Source: Elusimicrobiota bacterium
GTDB taxonomy: Bacteria > Elusimicrobiota > Elusimicrobia > FEN-1173 > JAKLIF01
Length of the DNA stretch: 64,000 nucleotides
Assembly (NCBI GenBank): GCA_022709755.1
Contig: JAKLIF010000001.1
Location: forward strand, 248,001-312,000
Reading direction: 5' to 3'
The translations under genes were made by a program, and so were the position numbers. This document shows positions 28,601-40,600 of this stretch, piece by piece. A model generated the notes under the pieces. The model made no database searches and was not told the origin of the DNA. It saw nothing but the letters and a program-made list of their open reading frames with translations. How positions within the stretch are numbered: the first letter of the stretch is position 1; every line of letters begins with the position of its first letter.

Positions 28601-31600
28601 CCGGGTCTCCCAACCGGACATTCTCGGCCCCCAAGGAGGTGAGCCATTCCACCATCTCGGCTCGCCGCCGAGGATCGGCCGGTCCGCCGAAATATTCCGC
28701 AAACACGGCGTCCACATCCACTCTCTCCGGATCTTGGCTGAGCATCTCCCTGATGAAATCACGACGAGCGACGGGACTGATCCAGTAGAGAACCATCAGG
28801 AGCATGGGGGAGAGCGAACCGCTCAGATGCCGGTGCAGTTCGGATTTTTCGTAGAGCCGGGCCAGCCGCATCAGGGCGTTGGCGAAATCGCTCTTGGAGA
28901 TGTCCAGTGATTTCGGGTCCTGCCTTGATTCGGCCACGCTCATGATCTGCGCGACGGCTTGATCCACCAACGCCTGTTTCTTCTCGTCCAGGGACGGTCT
29001 CACGTAATTCAGCTCCTTGGCCGCGCGGAGCGCCAGATCGAAGATGTTGTATTGGATGTTCCTCCGGACGAACGCGTTCTGGTGGGGACTCAACAAAAGA
29101 TCGAAGACCGAAAACATCACATCGGAGACCGTCCCCGCCTGTTCCAGCCGGGCGGTCAGCGTACGGTTGTCACGCCACTGGTAGATCCTCTTGGCGAACT
29201 GCACGGCGTTGTCGACATCCACCGTCTGTCCGACGCGCGGCATCACGTAGAGATCGTAGTTCGGCGCCGGCATGGGATTGAGCTGCAGGAGGCGGACGGA
29301 CATGTGTCCCTGGCGGTCGTCCAGCTCGCCGGATTTATCGAGGAAATACTGCGCCATCAAAAGGATGAGGAGCCGGACGTCCCGCGTTCCGTCGGGATCG
29401 AGCGTCTTGCCGTCTTCCTGACGGCTCACGATGTACAGCTTGAAGTTGAGGGTCTGGTCGAGCAGATCCAAAAAGAGCTGTTTGTAGGGACTGAAGATCT
29501 TCTCGTAGTCCGCGGGCATCAGATCGTCGTCCGTCCCGGCCAATATCCTCCGGAGGACGGCGGCGGACGGTCCCTGCCTCATCTCGTGATATTTCTTCAA
29601 TATCAACGTCTCCGCTTCGGTGGGTTTGACCCCTTCGTGCGTGGACCCCTGGGTGCGCCCGATGAGGACCGCCATCTCTTTGAAAGTGAGGTATTTCGCG
29701 ACGGACGGAGGCGGAAGGGCCGTGTAAGGCACCAACCATTCCCTCATACGGGACCAATGGAAGTAGAGTGAGTCCTGCATGATGAGCCCGCCGGGCTTCT
29801 GGATCGGGTCGTCCATCCCGTAGGTATCGTTGCGTTGGATGGTCCCCGCCACGATCAATCTTTTCCGGAACGCGAAATAACCGGGCAAGGGCAACGCCCG
29901 AACGATCTTCAGGACGCGGGGAGATTTTTCCAAAAACGATTCGAGTCGCGCCAAAAACCGGATCATCCAGGACGGTTTTTCCAAGACCGGCTGAATTTTC
30001 CGGATGAACTCCATGTTCGCCGACGAAGCGACTCCCAACCGCACCGCTTCCAACGCCTGCCGGATCCCCTGGGCATTATTCCAGGGCGTCATGGCTCCCA
30101 TGAATATCCTCTTCTCCCACAGGATCTCGAGCGTCTTCTGGAGATTACCCGGAGAGGATTCCAGATCGGCTCCCGGCGACGATTCTTGGAAGATCATGGA
30201 CCTCCACGTGAAACCGCTCTTCGGACGTTCCTTCTCATAATTTTTCAGCATCTGGCGGAGGACCAACATGTGATATTCCTCGTTCACCGGAGAACATTTC
30301 AGCGGCGCCTCGTTCGAGATGAAATCTCCTCCGGTCCCCGTGATGACCACATAGACGTTCCGGCCCGCGAACCGCTCCTTGAACAATTCGTATTCCGACC
30401 GGGCGACGTCGACGGGGGAATCCTTCATGGCGACCATATAGAAATTGGCGGGACCGTAGCTCTCGTCCATGAACTTGACCAGGTTGGACTCGGCGATGGG
30501 GGCGTCGGCCCCCTTGATATGGGTCTGGGGAGTCACACGGAAGATATGTTTATTGACCACGCTGTCGGGATTTTCGGGCAAAGCCAGTTCCACATCCTCC
30601 AGATCATGGATGTCGCGCCCGTAACCGGCATCGTGGTCGTAGACGTATTGTCCGGTCTTCTCGTCCCACTTATAGACGGGGTCCTCTTCCTTCTCGTTCT
30701 TCACCCTCACGCGCATGTCTTTCGGCACCCAGAGACCGGCTTTCTTCTGATGGATGCTGATGAGGACGACCTCCGCCCCCATGTCCTTATACCGCTGGGC
30801 AAGGTAGATGTTGTTCAGGACATCCCCCCCCCCGCCGGTGTTCCGGATATAGACCACCGGTCGCGGGGCCTTCCCCTGTTTCCACTGTTCGAGGTCGTAT
30901 TCCAGTTTCCCCAGGAAATTATCGGCGATGTCCGGTGTGTCCAACTGTTTCTCATCGGTGATCTTCTGATACAGTTCGGCGCGACCCCAGATCGACGGCA
31001 AAAACGGTTTAAGGCTCTGCCGATAAAGGATCCGGGCGGAGCGGAACAAAACCTCCGCCACCCGCAACGGGGCGAAGAGCAAGTATTTCCAAAAACGGAA
31101 CGGGCGCGAATAAGACGTCAGGCTGGCGTTGAGGAGGATCGGCAATGCGATCGACCGGAGGATGTTCTTAAAACGGCTATCGGAACGCACGATCCATTCC
31201 TTCCTGAGGAACACCGTCCTCTCATACGGGGAGACGGAAAGAGCGGAACCGGATCCGAAACGTTTTTCCATGTCCTCTTTCGAGAGATACGCCGTCTGGA
31301 ACTGGATCTTCTGCGACCGCGTCATCTCCCGGACCCACTGATCCACCAGCCGTTCTTTGGACAGGTCCACCTCGCCGTCGGGATCGAGCGTCTCGATCGT
31401 CCGCACGGCGCCGGCCACCGCTCCGTGGACGACCGCCCCGAAGAGAGCCGTCGGCGTGATCGCCGACAAGAGCATGGCGATGGACAACGCCTTCACCGAT
31501 TGAGCGCGGCCGAAGGCGTGGGACCGTTTGGAGGAAACCCTGAACAGAAAATCCGAAAGACGCTGAAGGTAATGGGTGGTCTCCACCGGAGAGGTCACGT

Positions 31601-34600
31601 GGGCATAGTTCAGATTCTGGAATTTCCGGCGGGTGGCGTCGTCATTGCCGAACTTCAGGAACGAATCGCCCATATAGAAGACCTCTTCCGGACGGGCCCC
31701 GAACCGTTTCATGAGGTCCTGCAGGGCCGAGGCCTTTCCCGAAGGATCGACGCCGACGTCCCGTCCGCCGCCCAAGGTGACGCTGAGGGTAATCCCCTCC
31801 TGGACGAGCCAGGGATGCCGGTTCAACTCGGACTCGATGAACATGGCCATCGGGAGCAGTTTATGTCGGTCGGCCTCGGACGGCTCGAGCACGTCTCCCA
31901 CGCCGAAATTCAGCTTCCGGGAATTCTTCAACGAAAATTTCTCGATGGCCTGATCGAAGAGTCCGCCCACGATCTTCTTCACTTCGAGCGCCTGAGGGCT
32001 CCCGCTGGCCAGAGGATGCGTCCATATCTCCTCGGTGATCCATTGATTCCGTTTCGCGTCATACCCCCGGACTTGAAACACGCGGGAACCGCTGGCGGCA
32101 TAGATGTACAGATTGCGGAGATGTTTCGCCTTGAGAGAACGGAGGAAAGGCGCCAATTGCTTATCCAACAACATGGGCATGTTCGATTTTCCGGTGATGA
32201 TGGCCACGGGCATGTTGTTCGACAAGAGGGCTTTGAGGAACTCCTGGTTCTCCGGAAGGATGACTCCGTTGTGATAGGCCTGCGTATCGTCGATATCCGT
32301 CGCGAACACTTTCACGCGGCCGGTCATGGCGCGGGTCAACCTCAACGCGTTCATATGGCCGCGGAGGTCGTCGGCGTCCTGCCGGACGTAGCCCCGGTGA
32401 GCCTGGATCCCGAGACCCTTCGGGTGGAAAAGGATGGGGTCGTGTACGGCCGAGACCTTCACACCCAGTTCGACGGAGCGGCCGTCGGGTCCCGAATAAG
32501 ACTTCCCCACTCGGTCCTGCCAGTCCGCCCCGGCCCGAAGGTATTGTTTTTGGACGGGGACGACGAACTCGATGCGGCGGACCGTATCAAGAGCTCCTCC
32601 GGGGCGGAAATTCCGGCTGAAAGCGGAGACGATCCCCCGGATCCGCTCGCCCAACAGATCCTCCATCTCCGTCTGCTGGGACTCGATGCGGCCCTGGGAC
32701 TTCTGGTCCCACGGATGAAGAGGAGCCACCATCACCCGCACGGAACCCGTCTCAAAATTGATGGCCAACGCGTCCAACACGACTCGCCGGTTCTGTCCGT
32801 CGGCATCGACATAATCCATCTCATAGCCCAGATTGGCCAGATGATAACCGCCCCGCTCCAACGCCGCCGCGTTCTGGAGAACCTCCAGCGACTGCTTGAA
32901 CTGACGGAACGTCCCGAGCGTTTCGAGGTCCCAATCGTCGAAATCGCCCTGAACATCAAAAACGGAGAAATCGACCCGGCGAAGAAGACCGCTCAACCCG
33001 TCCACCGGAGCCAATTTTTTGATGATCTGCACCCATTGGTCGTCGATGCGCGGATCCTGCAAGAGCTGGATCAAACGCTGGACGGATTCGAAATTCCAGA
33101 CATCGGGGGACGCGATCAGCAGGCGCGTCACGTCCCGCTGCAACTCCGGCGGGATATGCGCATGTTTGAGCCAGACGAGCACGTCGGGATTGGACCTCAC
33201 CGTGGCGCTCCGGCGGATGGAATAGTCCTCCTGCATGTGCCGATAAGCCGTCAGCGCGTTCTTGAACCGCCAGGTCAAAAGATCGGCGGTGGAGACGGCC
33301 ATCTCTTCGACGAGACGGCTCCAGGGAGACTTGGCGAAACGGGGCAACAGATCGTGGAACCGGAGATGGTTGAGTTCGTGAGTCACGAACCATTTCTGGA
33401 TCCGCGGGGGAAGCCGCTTCATGACCTCGGGACGGATGGCCACCTCTCCCATCTGAACGCCGGCCGCCTTATAGCGGTCCCAGAAAGAACTCCAGCGGTC
33501 GAGCCGGGAAGGATAGGTGGGGTTGCGGGGCCGGTAATACTGAAGGACCGGAGCCGTCCTTATTTCAGGAATGACTCCGTAATCGGGCAGCCATTCGTGG
33601 GCCGCGGCGAAGATCATCGCCGACTGTGCCAGGAACGGGATGCTGACCCCCACCCCCAGGACGACAAGTCCGTTCATTCCGAAGGTCAACCCGAGCGCGG
33701 TCAAAGCGGCGGCCCAGAGGGTCGCGGCGGTCAGGGCGGTCGAGGCCGACTTGAGCTTCGCTTTCGGCGTGGCCCCCTTGACGACCGTGGCCGTGACCTT
33801 GGATTCGGCCAGATCGGCGCCCTGGATCGTGACCCGCACTTCGTTCAAAACGTCCAGGCCGCTGGCCTGAGTCCCCTCGAGCATGAAGGAAACGGGGATG
33901 TCCCTCAATTGGATGACGACCCGCGGAAAGTTCCCGGGCATCACCTGGCGCACATAGCCGCTCATCTCGCGGTTCTGATTCTCCGGTTTCGCCAGTTCGT
34001 AGAGGGAGATGAACTTCAGATAATCGCGTTCCAGGTTGGAAGAAAGACTCTGCCGGCCGTTGATGTGCTCGCAGAAATCCTCCATGTCCTTGAACCCCAT
34101 GTCCCGGACGTCCTTCAACACCGCCTGATAGACTTCGCGGGGGTCGCGTCCCGTCAGGTAAGCATGGAGCAGATTCTGGTTATAGGTGTCGGAGAACCGG
34201 CGGATGGGCGCCGAGGGGTGGTCGTATTCTCCCGGCTGGAAGGCCAATCCCTCATGCCCTTCCTTGTCCATGACCTGATAGATGGCGGTCGAACGCGACT
34301 GGAGAACGATGGACTGCATGACCTCTTTGGCTTCTTCCGTCAGTTTCGTATTCTGTCTCAGCATCGCGAGATAATCCGCCATCGACATGCTGTCCGGCCA
34401 CGGAAGTCCGGCCTGGGCCAGTTTCTGCCGCACTTGCCGGTTACGGTCTTCATCGACCGGCGGGTGGACGCGGCTGATGTGGGGCACTTCGTATTTTTCC
34501 GTGATCTCCGTCAGGATGACCGCCAGGGCGCGATTGCCGTACACCTTCAGTTCCTCGATGATCTGGTGCGATTCCGTCAAGACCGGGTCCTCTTCCTGCA

Positions 34601-37600
34601 CCTTCGCGGACCAGATCCCGGCGGCGTCCTTGTGGGGGCGCACCATCGTGAAATGCAGGTTCATCTTCCCGCGGGCGTGATCCATCGCTTTCAGTTTGTT
34701 GGCCAACTCCTGAGCCAGCGTCACCTGCTTCTCATATTTGATGCCGTGCCCCTTCTCGCCGCGCATGAGTTGGGCGGCCTGCTCATAGCTGTAGCGTCCC
34801 TTCACGTGGACCAGCGCCGTCGACACGTGGGATTCCTTCATGTTCCCCTGCGCGTCGAACTCCATGCGGGTCAGCATCGACAGCCGGTCGTGTCCCGCCA
34901 GCAAGCTGGACACATATTTGGACACCACGGGGTGGTTCATCGGATATTCGGGCACGCCGTCCTTGTTGAAGGAATAGAAGGTGTTGCCGATCTTCGCAGC
35001 GGCCCGGAACGCCGGAGTGCCGGGACGCACGAACTGTCCGACGTTGGCCGTGGCCAGATACCAGGTGTAGCTCCCGTCGGCGTGTTTTTCGATGTAATAG
35101 GCGTCGTCCAGATCGCCGGCCCCGATGGGGTCGATGGTCACGAACGGGAGATCCCGGAGGTCCTGCATCCGGGCGGCCGCCTCGGAGGAGGCGTTCTTCT
35201 TCAAGTCGTCGAATTCCCGGGCGACCATCTCGTCTTTCGCATAGTGTTCGGCCTGTTCGATGACGCCCTTCTCCATATATCCGCGGGCGCCGTTGTAGAG
35301 GGCGATGGCGTGGGCGGCGATGTCGGGGGTGATCTTGTCTCCCAACCGCTTCATCGGTTCCGCCAGGAAGCCGTCGGAGACGGGCCGCACGTGGCACAGC
35401 ATGATGTCGCCGACCTGGAGGGCGGGGTCGGTCTTCAACGCGATCGGACCGAACGCCCCCTTGTAGTTCCCGTTCTCCTTGAACAAGGGGACCAACACAT
35501 ATTGTTCTCCCAATTTCTGGACGGTGCCGATCGTCATGTCCGCCGGATAGGCCCCGATGGGTTTCACGAAGAAGGCCATGGCCGACGGCGCCTTCTCGCT
35601 CCCCTTCCCCTTCTTCATCTGTTGTTTCCGTTCAATGTCCTTGGTGGAATAAACAACTTCCACCATGGTGAAGGTTAGGATGCCCTCCGCTTTTTCCGTC
35701 GGGATGTAGATCTTGGTCTTCTTCGCCTTCGTCTCCGCGCCGAAAGGATCCTTCTCGGCCAGCTCGATATAGGTCTTCCCCAAAGCATCGCGCCGCAAGA
35801 GACCGCGAGCCGTCTTCAATCCCGGGTTCAGCGCGGGTTTCTTGTCGTAGAACTGTTCCCATCCCCCCGTGAATTCGTCGGGCATGACCTTCGCCCCCTG
35901 CGCCCAGAGGAATTCGTCGCCGCGCTCGGCGGGCGATGGACCGGAGAGCGTAAACTCCTTCAACAGGTTCAAGGTGAGCCGACCTGTCTCCGACTCCGTC
36001 TCCGCCGCTTCAACCGTCCCGGTCTCCACCACATCCTCCGACAACGTCACAGCGGGAGGAACGGGTTCAATTTCTTCGGGAACCCGGACCGGCTCCTTCT
36101 CCTGAATCCCGGTCACCCTGACGGATTTACCCGACTTATTGATTTTCGACAGATACGAACTCAATTCGGAAAGGATTGCCGCGTGCGACGCGGCGGGTTC
36201 CAGATAGAGATGGACAAGATAGTTGTATCCTTTGAGATCTTTGGTCACATTGGCCGACACGAGGCCGATATTCTCTTTCTTGATCTCCTCCTCGAACAGG
36301 TCAATGTCCCTCTTCAACGATTGGAGTTCCCGCTTTGATTTCACGGACACGACGATGTCCGCCGGGGCTGACTTGGCGGTCGTTTCCCGGACCACGGTGG
36401 AGAGTTGGTCCACGCCGGCCCTCTTCCGGACATCCAGGACGGACCCCGACGCCGTGGTATCCAACCTCCGGATGATTTCCAGGAACGCCTGTGCGGAGTC
36501 TTCCGGGGCGGTGTCCTCATAGATATTGAGCGTCAACGTGTAACGCCGTTTCCCGTCATCCGTCTTCTTCTCGTCCTCGACGACACTGGAGACCGCGACG
36601 GAACGGGAGGGCACGGTGTTGACGACGCTGGTCACGATGGTGCGGAACGCATTCCCCATCTTCTTGGAGTCGACCACGAGCACCACCTCGCCGAGAACGC
36701 TCTTGCGTTTCCGGGAAGACGCCTTTGAGGACGATTTCGACGAGGAAGCGGGGCTGAACCTCGCGGGTTTCGGCTGTTGCGGTTTTTTCAGGGAGCCCAG
36801 AGTGATCGTCGTTCCCGACGCTTTCGCCTCATGGTATTGTTCGGCGGCGTAGGCCAGGAGATCCCACACCGGTTGGTTCAGGTACTCCAGAAAGCTGGAC
36901 GGCGCCATGAAGGCGTTGTGTACGGTCCAGAGCTTCTTGGCCTCCTCGAAACTCCGTTTGCGGCCCGCGCCGTCACGGGACACTTCATAAAGGCGGTCCA
37001 TGAGCCGGTCGAAACTGCCGATCTCGATGATGGTCTGCCCTTTGTCCTCGTCGCGCACGCGGCCCGACTGCATCACCATCTGCTCGATGCCGACGCCGGA
37101 AGGGCCGTGACCCCGCCACGATTTCTTGGGCCAATAGCTGTATCCGCCGATCGACTCGACGAAGAACTTCTTAGCCAGCCGGATATCGCGGAGGAGGTCC
37201 TCCTGGGCGACCGCCCCGCCGAGTTTTCCGACGGTGGCCAGCTGTTTGGCGAAATAGTCCGGATAATCGTTGGCGTATTTGACGGAGTTCGCCAGGGAGA
37301 TATCCAGTTTCATCACCGACCGGCCGGCCGTGTCATAGACGTGGACGGGCAGGAGGTAGACGCCCTTGTCCGACTTTCCGGTGACCGTATTTCCGAGCGT
37401 GGCATACATCCCGAAACCGGGGAACGTGCCGGTCTTCCCCACCTCGATGCGGCCCACATTGAAGGGGAGGAATCGCCGGCCCGACAATCCCTTCTGGATC
37501 AACTCCTTGATCGAGGATTCGATCCGGCCCTGGTTCTTCAAAAGATATTCCTTGAACTTCTCATCGGTCCAGCCCGGAGGAAAGACCACCTGCAGGTCGT

Positions 37601-40600
37601 AATCGGGCTCGTTCCCGACGTGGGTCAGGCGCGACGTGGACCCGCGGGAGCGGACCTGGAAATGCGCCAGAGGGCTGAGGGAACGGAACATCCTCTCGAT
37701 CCCAAGCTCCAGCGTTTTATTGATCTTCCTCATCTGCTTCACTTCGTCCTTCGACAAAGACACCGATTGGAGGATCTCCTCCAGGAGTGGAGATCCCGTC
37801 TCCGACCGGCTGGCGACGGACTCGGCGGAGCGCAGGAACCGCATGGCCTCGGCGGGAGGACGGCTGAAGTTGATGATGAAATCGAAACGCCGCTTCCCCT
37901 GGGACTGGGCGAAGACGCGGTCATCCAACTCCATGATGGCCTCTTTCAGGATCCGCCCGGGTTCTCCGTCGAGCGCCGCCTGGATGGAAACCACCCGCGC
38001 GTCGACCGCTTCCTGATCCAGGTTCTGTTCCTTCCAATCCATGGCATCCAAAACGAAGAGTCGGACGTTCTCTGGATCAAAGATGAAATCGATGAACTGG
38101 GCCGCCGACAGTTTGGTGGCGATGTCGCCGTTGGGAGCCACCTTGACGGGGATATGCCGGGAAGCCAGGAACTTATAGACCGCTTCGACCAGGAACGGGG
38201 TCGGCCGGCACACGTGATAGACGAAATTCCGGATCTGCCCCATCCGCTGGGTCACCTGGGGACTGCTCAGGTCTCCCCCGCGGCCGGTGGGACCGAAGAT
38301 GAACCGTTGGACCATGAACGCCAGATGGCAGGCCGTCTTGGCGTAATATTTGCCTTTCGCGGACAGATCGATTCCAGCCAACTGGGAGTAGAGATCCTTC
38401 AGGCGGCCGCGATACTTGAACTCAAAAACGGTGTTCTTGTTGAGAGCGTCGAATTCCTTGACGGCGTAACTGCCGTCCCGCGCGGCCGTATGCCCCAACA
38501 CCTCCCAATTGACGTCGGTGATGGCCCGGCTCAGTTCGAACCCGGAAAGAGCGGTCCGCCGACGGAACACCGTGGAATAGATACCGTCTACTTCTCCCCA
38601 GAATCCCTTAAAATCGGCGGTGTTGGAATCCGCCGTGACGTTGTAGACGATCTTGGGAAGGATCAGCTTATAATAGGTGTTCACCATGACAGGGTTGGTG
38701 GGGTTCCACAACAAGAGGTCGGCCAACTCCCCGAGGAGTTCCTCCGTCACGTCGGACTCTTCGGGAAAACTCCGCTGGTATTGGACAGCCCGCAGGAACC
38801 CATCGACGAGTTCGGCCAAGGAGACGCTCATCCCGGTCGACACGTGGGCTTTGATCAACCCGTTCAAAAGACGGAAAATCATTTCCCCGCTGGCATCTGG
38901 GGTCAATCCCAGCTTCGCGCCCGACAATTTCGTCAGGGCCGAATAGATCTGCAATCCGCTGACAGACTCCTCGGCCCCGAAGAGGGCCCGCAGGATCAGG
39001 TCCGTCGGATTCCCGCTGGCGCGAAGGGCTTCTTCCGAGATCAGTGTGGCCAGCCCGTAACGGCTGATCTTGAAATCGATCCGCTTCGGGTCGCCGGAAA
39101 CGACGAACAATCCGTCCCTCTCCGGCTCATATCCGAGCCGCAGGGCCACATCGGCGATCACCTTGTCGACGTAGGGGGCATAGTCCGTCTTGGCGATGGG
39201 CGTTATCTTGACCGCGGACGTCCAGAAAGCCGGCGGGAGCGCCGACCGGTCGATCCCCTCGGAATCCTGGTCCAGGATCTGGATCCCCTGTTGGGCCGCG
39301 ATCCAGTCCCCCACCGCCAACTGGACCGCCATCCTTTCCTCGGGGAGTGTGTTCTGGAGAACCATCTCGTGAGCGTCCTCGGCGGTAAAACCCTGGTGGA
39401 TCAGGACGATTTCGGTGAGTTCGTGCTTGAAAACGGATTTCAGGACGTGGGCGGGCATGTTCAGGAGGGACTTCTGGAGAGTCAACATATATGGGCTATC
39501 GGGCCCGGCACGGGTGATCTGTCCCAACAGATGAAGGTCCGGAGAGACGATCAACTCGGGAGAATCACTGATCTGGAGGGTCACCTGGATGGGCGTATCG
39601 AGGCCCGTGCCCAACAGGGTGACCGGAGAATAAAAATCGATCTTTTCGAGATGCGGATAATCCTCGTCGCCCAATTCCACCTGCACGTCGGTCAAGGACT
39701 CGAATATGTGTTCGTCCGCGAGACCGATGCTCTGATAGACCATATATTTGTAAAAAACTTCCATCGGGGACGTGAGCGCGGCGGCCAGGGTCGGGATTCC
39801 CAGACGCATCAGAAGGTTTTGATGCACGTCCCACAGGCGTTGGACCAGATCGGCGGCCGAACCGTCGAGGTAAGCCCCCCGAACGGGTGAACCGGAAGAT
39901 ATCTGCTCTTCCAGACGGCCACGATCCTCATCTGACATCCGATTCCATGCATCCCGCAGGCGTTCCTGGACGGCCTGCTTCTGCACTCCTTTCTTCGCCA
40001 TGGCGACCTCATGGTAAAGGTCGTCCAACACGTCGCGCAGATCGCCGGTCCTGACCTCTTCCGCCGTCAGCGACGGCTGATAGAACGGATTGGCCGCCTC
40101 CGTCAGGAGCGACAACGCCTCGGTGAGCCGGGTGCGGGCTTTGGAGGCGCTCAGCGTCTCTTCTTGAAAATAGATGAAATCGACGTTCTGGACCGTGAGG
40201 TCGGCCATCAAGACCTTGTTTTTCGGGGTGACCGGCGGGAGGGACTCGATGATCTTTTGTCCCCACAGGGTCTGGCCGGCGCGGGCGACCGTGGCCAGAT
40301 AGATGGTCAATCGGCTGTTCCGCGGAGATTGCTTCAACCATTTTTCTCCGCCGGCGACCACTTCCAGATCCTCGATGTCCAGCTCCGATTCAAGTTCCAG
40401 GAACACCTTCTTGGGTTTCCGGTCGCCCTTCAACGTGACGAACAGGTCGATGTCCTCGGGACGACGGGACGGTTCGTTGATGAAACTGCCGTAACCCTGG
40501 ACGCTCAGGAGTTCTTCGTCCGGAAATTCCGCGCGGAGCGCGTCGAGGATCCGTCCGATCACCGCGTAACGTTTCTCGATGACCGCCCAATCCTCCGCCG

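Noticed and set aside
29835-35678. 1,947-codon open frame antisense to the giant gene
   Set aside because: Extremely rich in Arg, His, Asp, Pro and Gln with no domain; such frames arise on the opposite strand of GC-rich coding DNA, and the minus strand here carries intact RNB and HAD motifs.
36777-39890. 1,037-codon open frame antisense to the giant gene
   Set aside because: Same shadow composition; no start signal and no recognisable fold.
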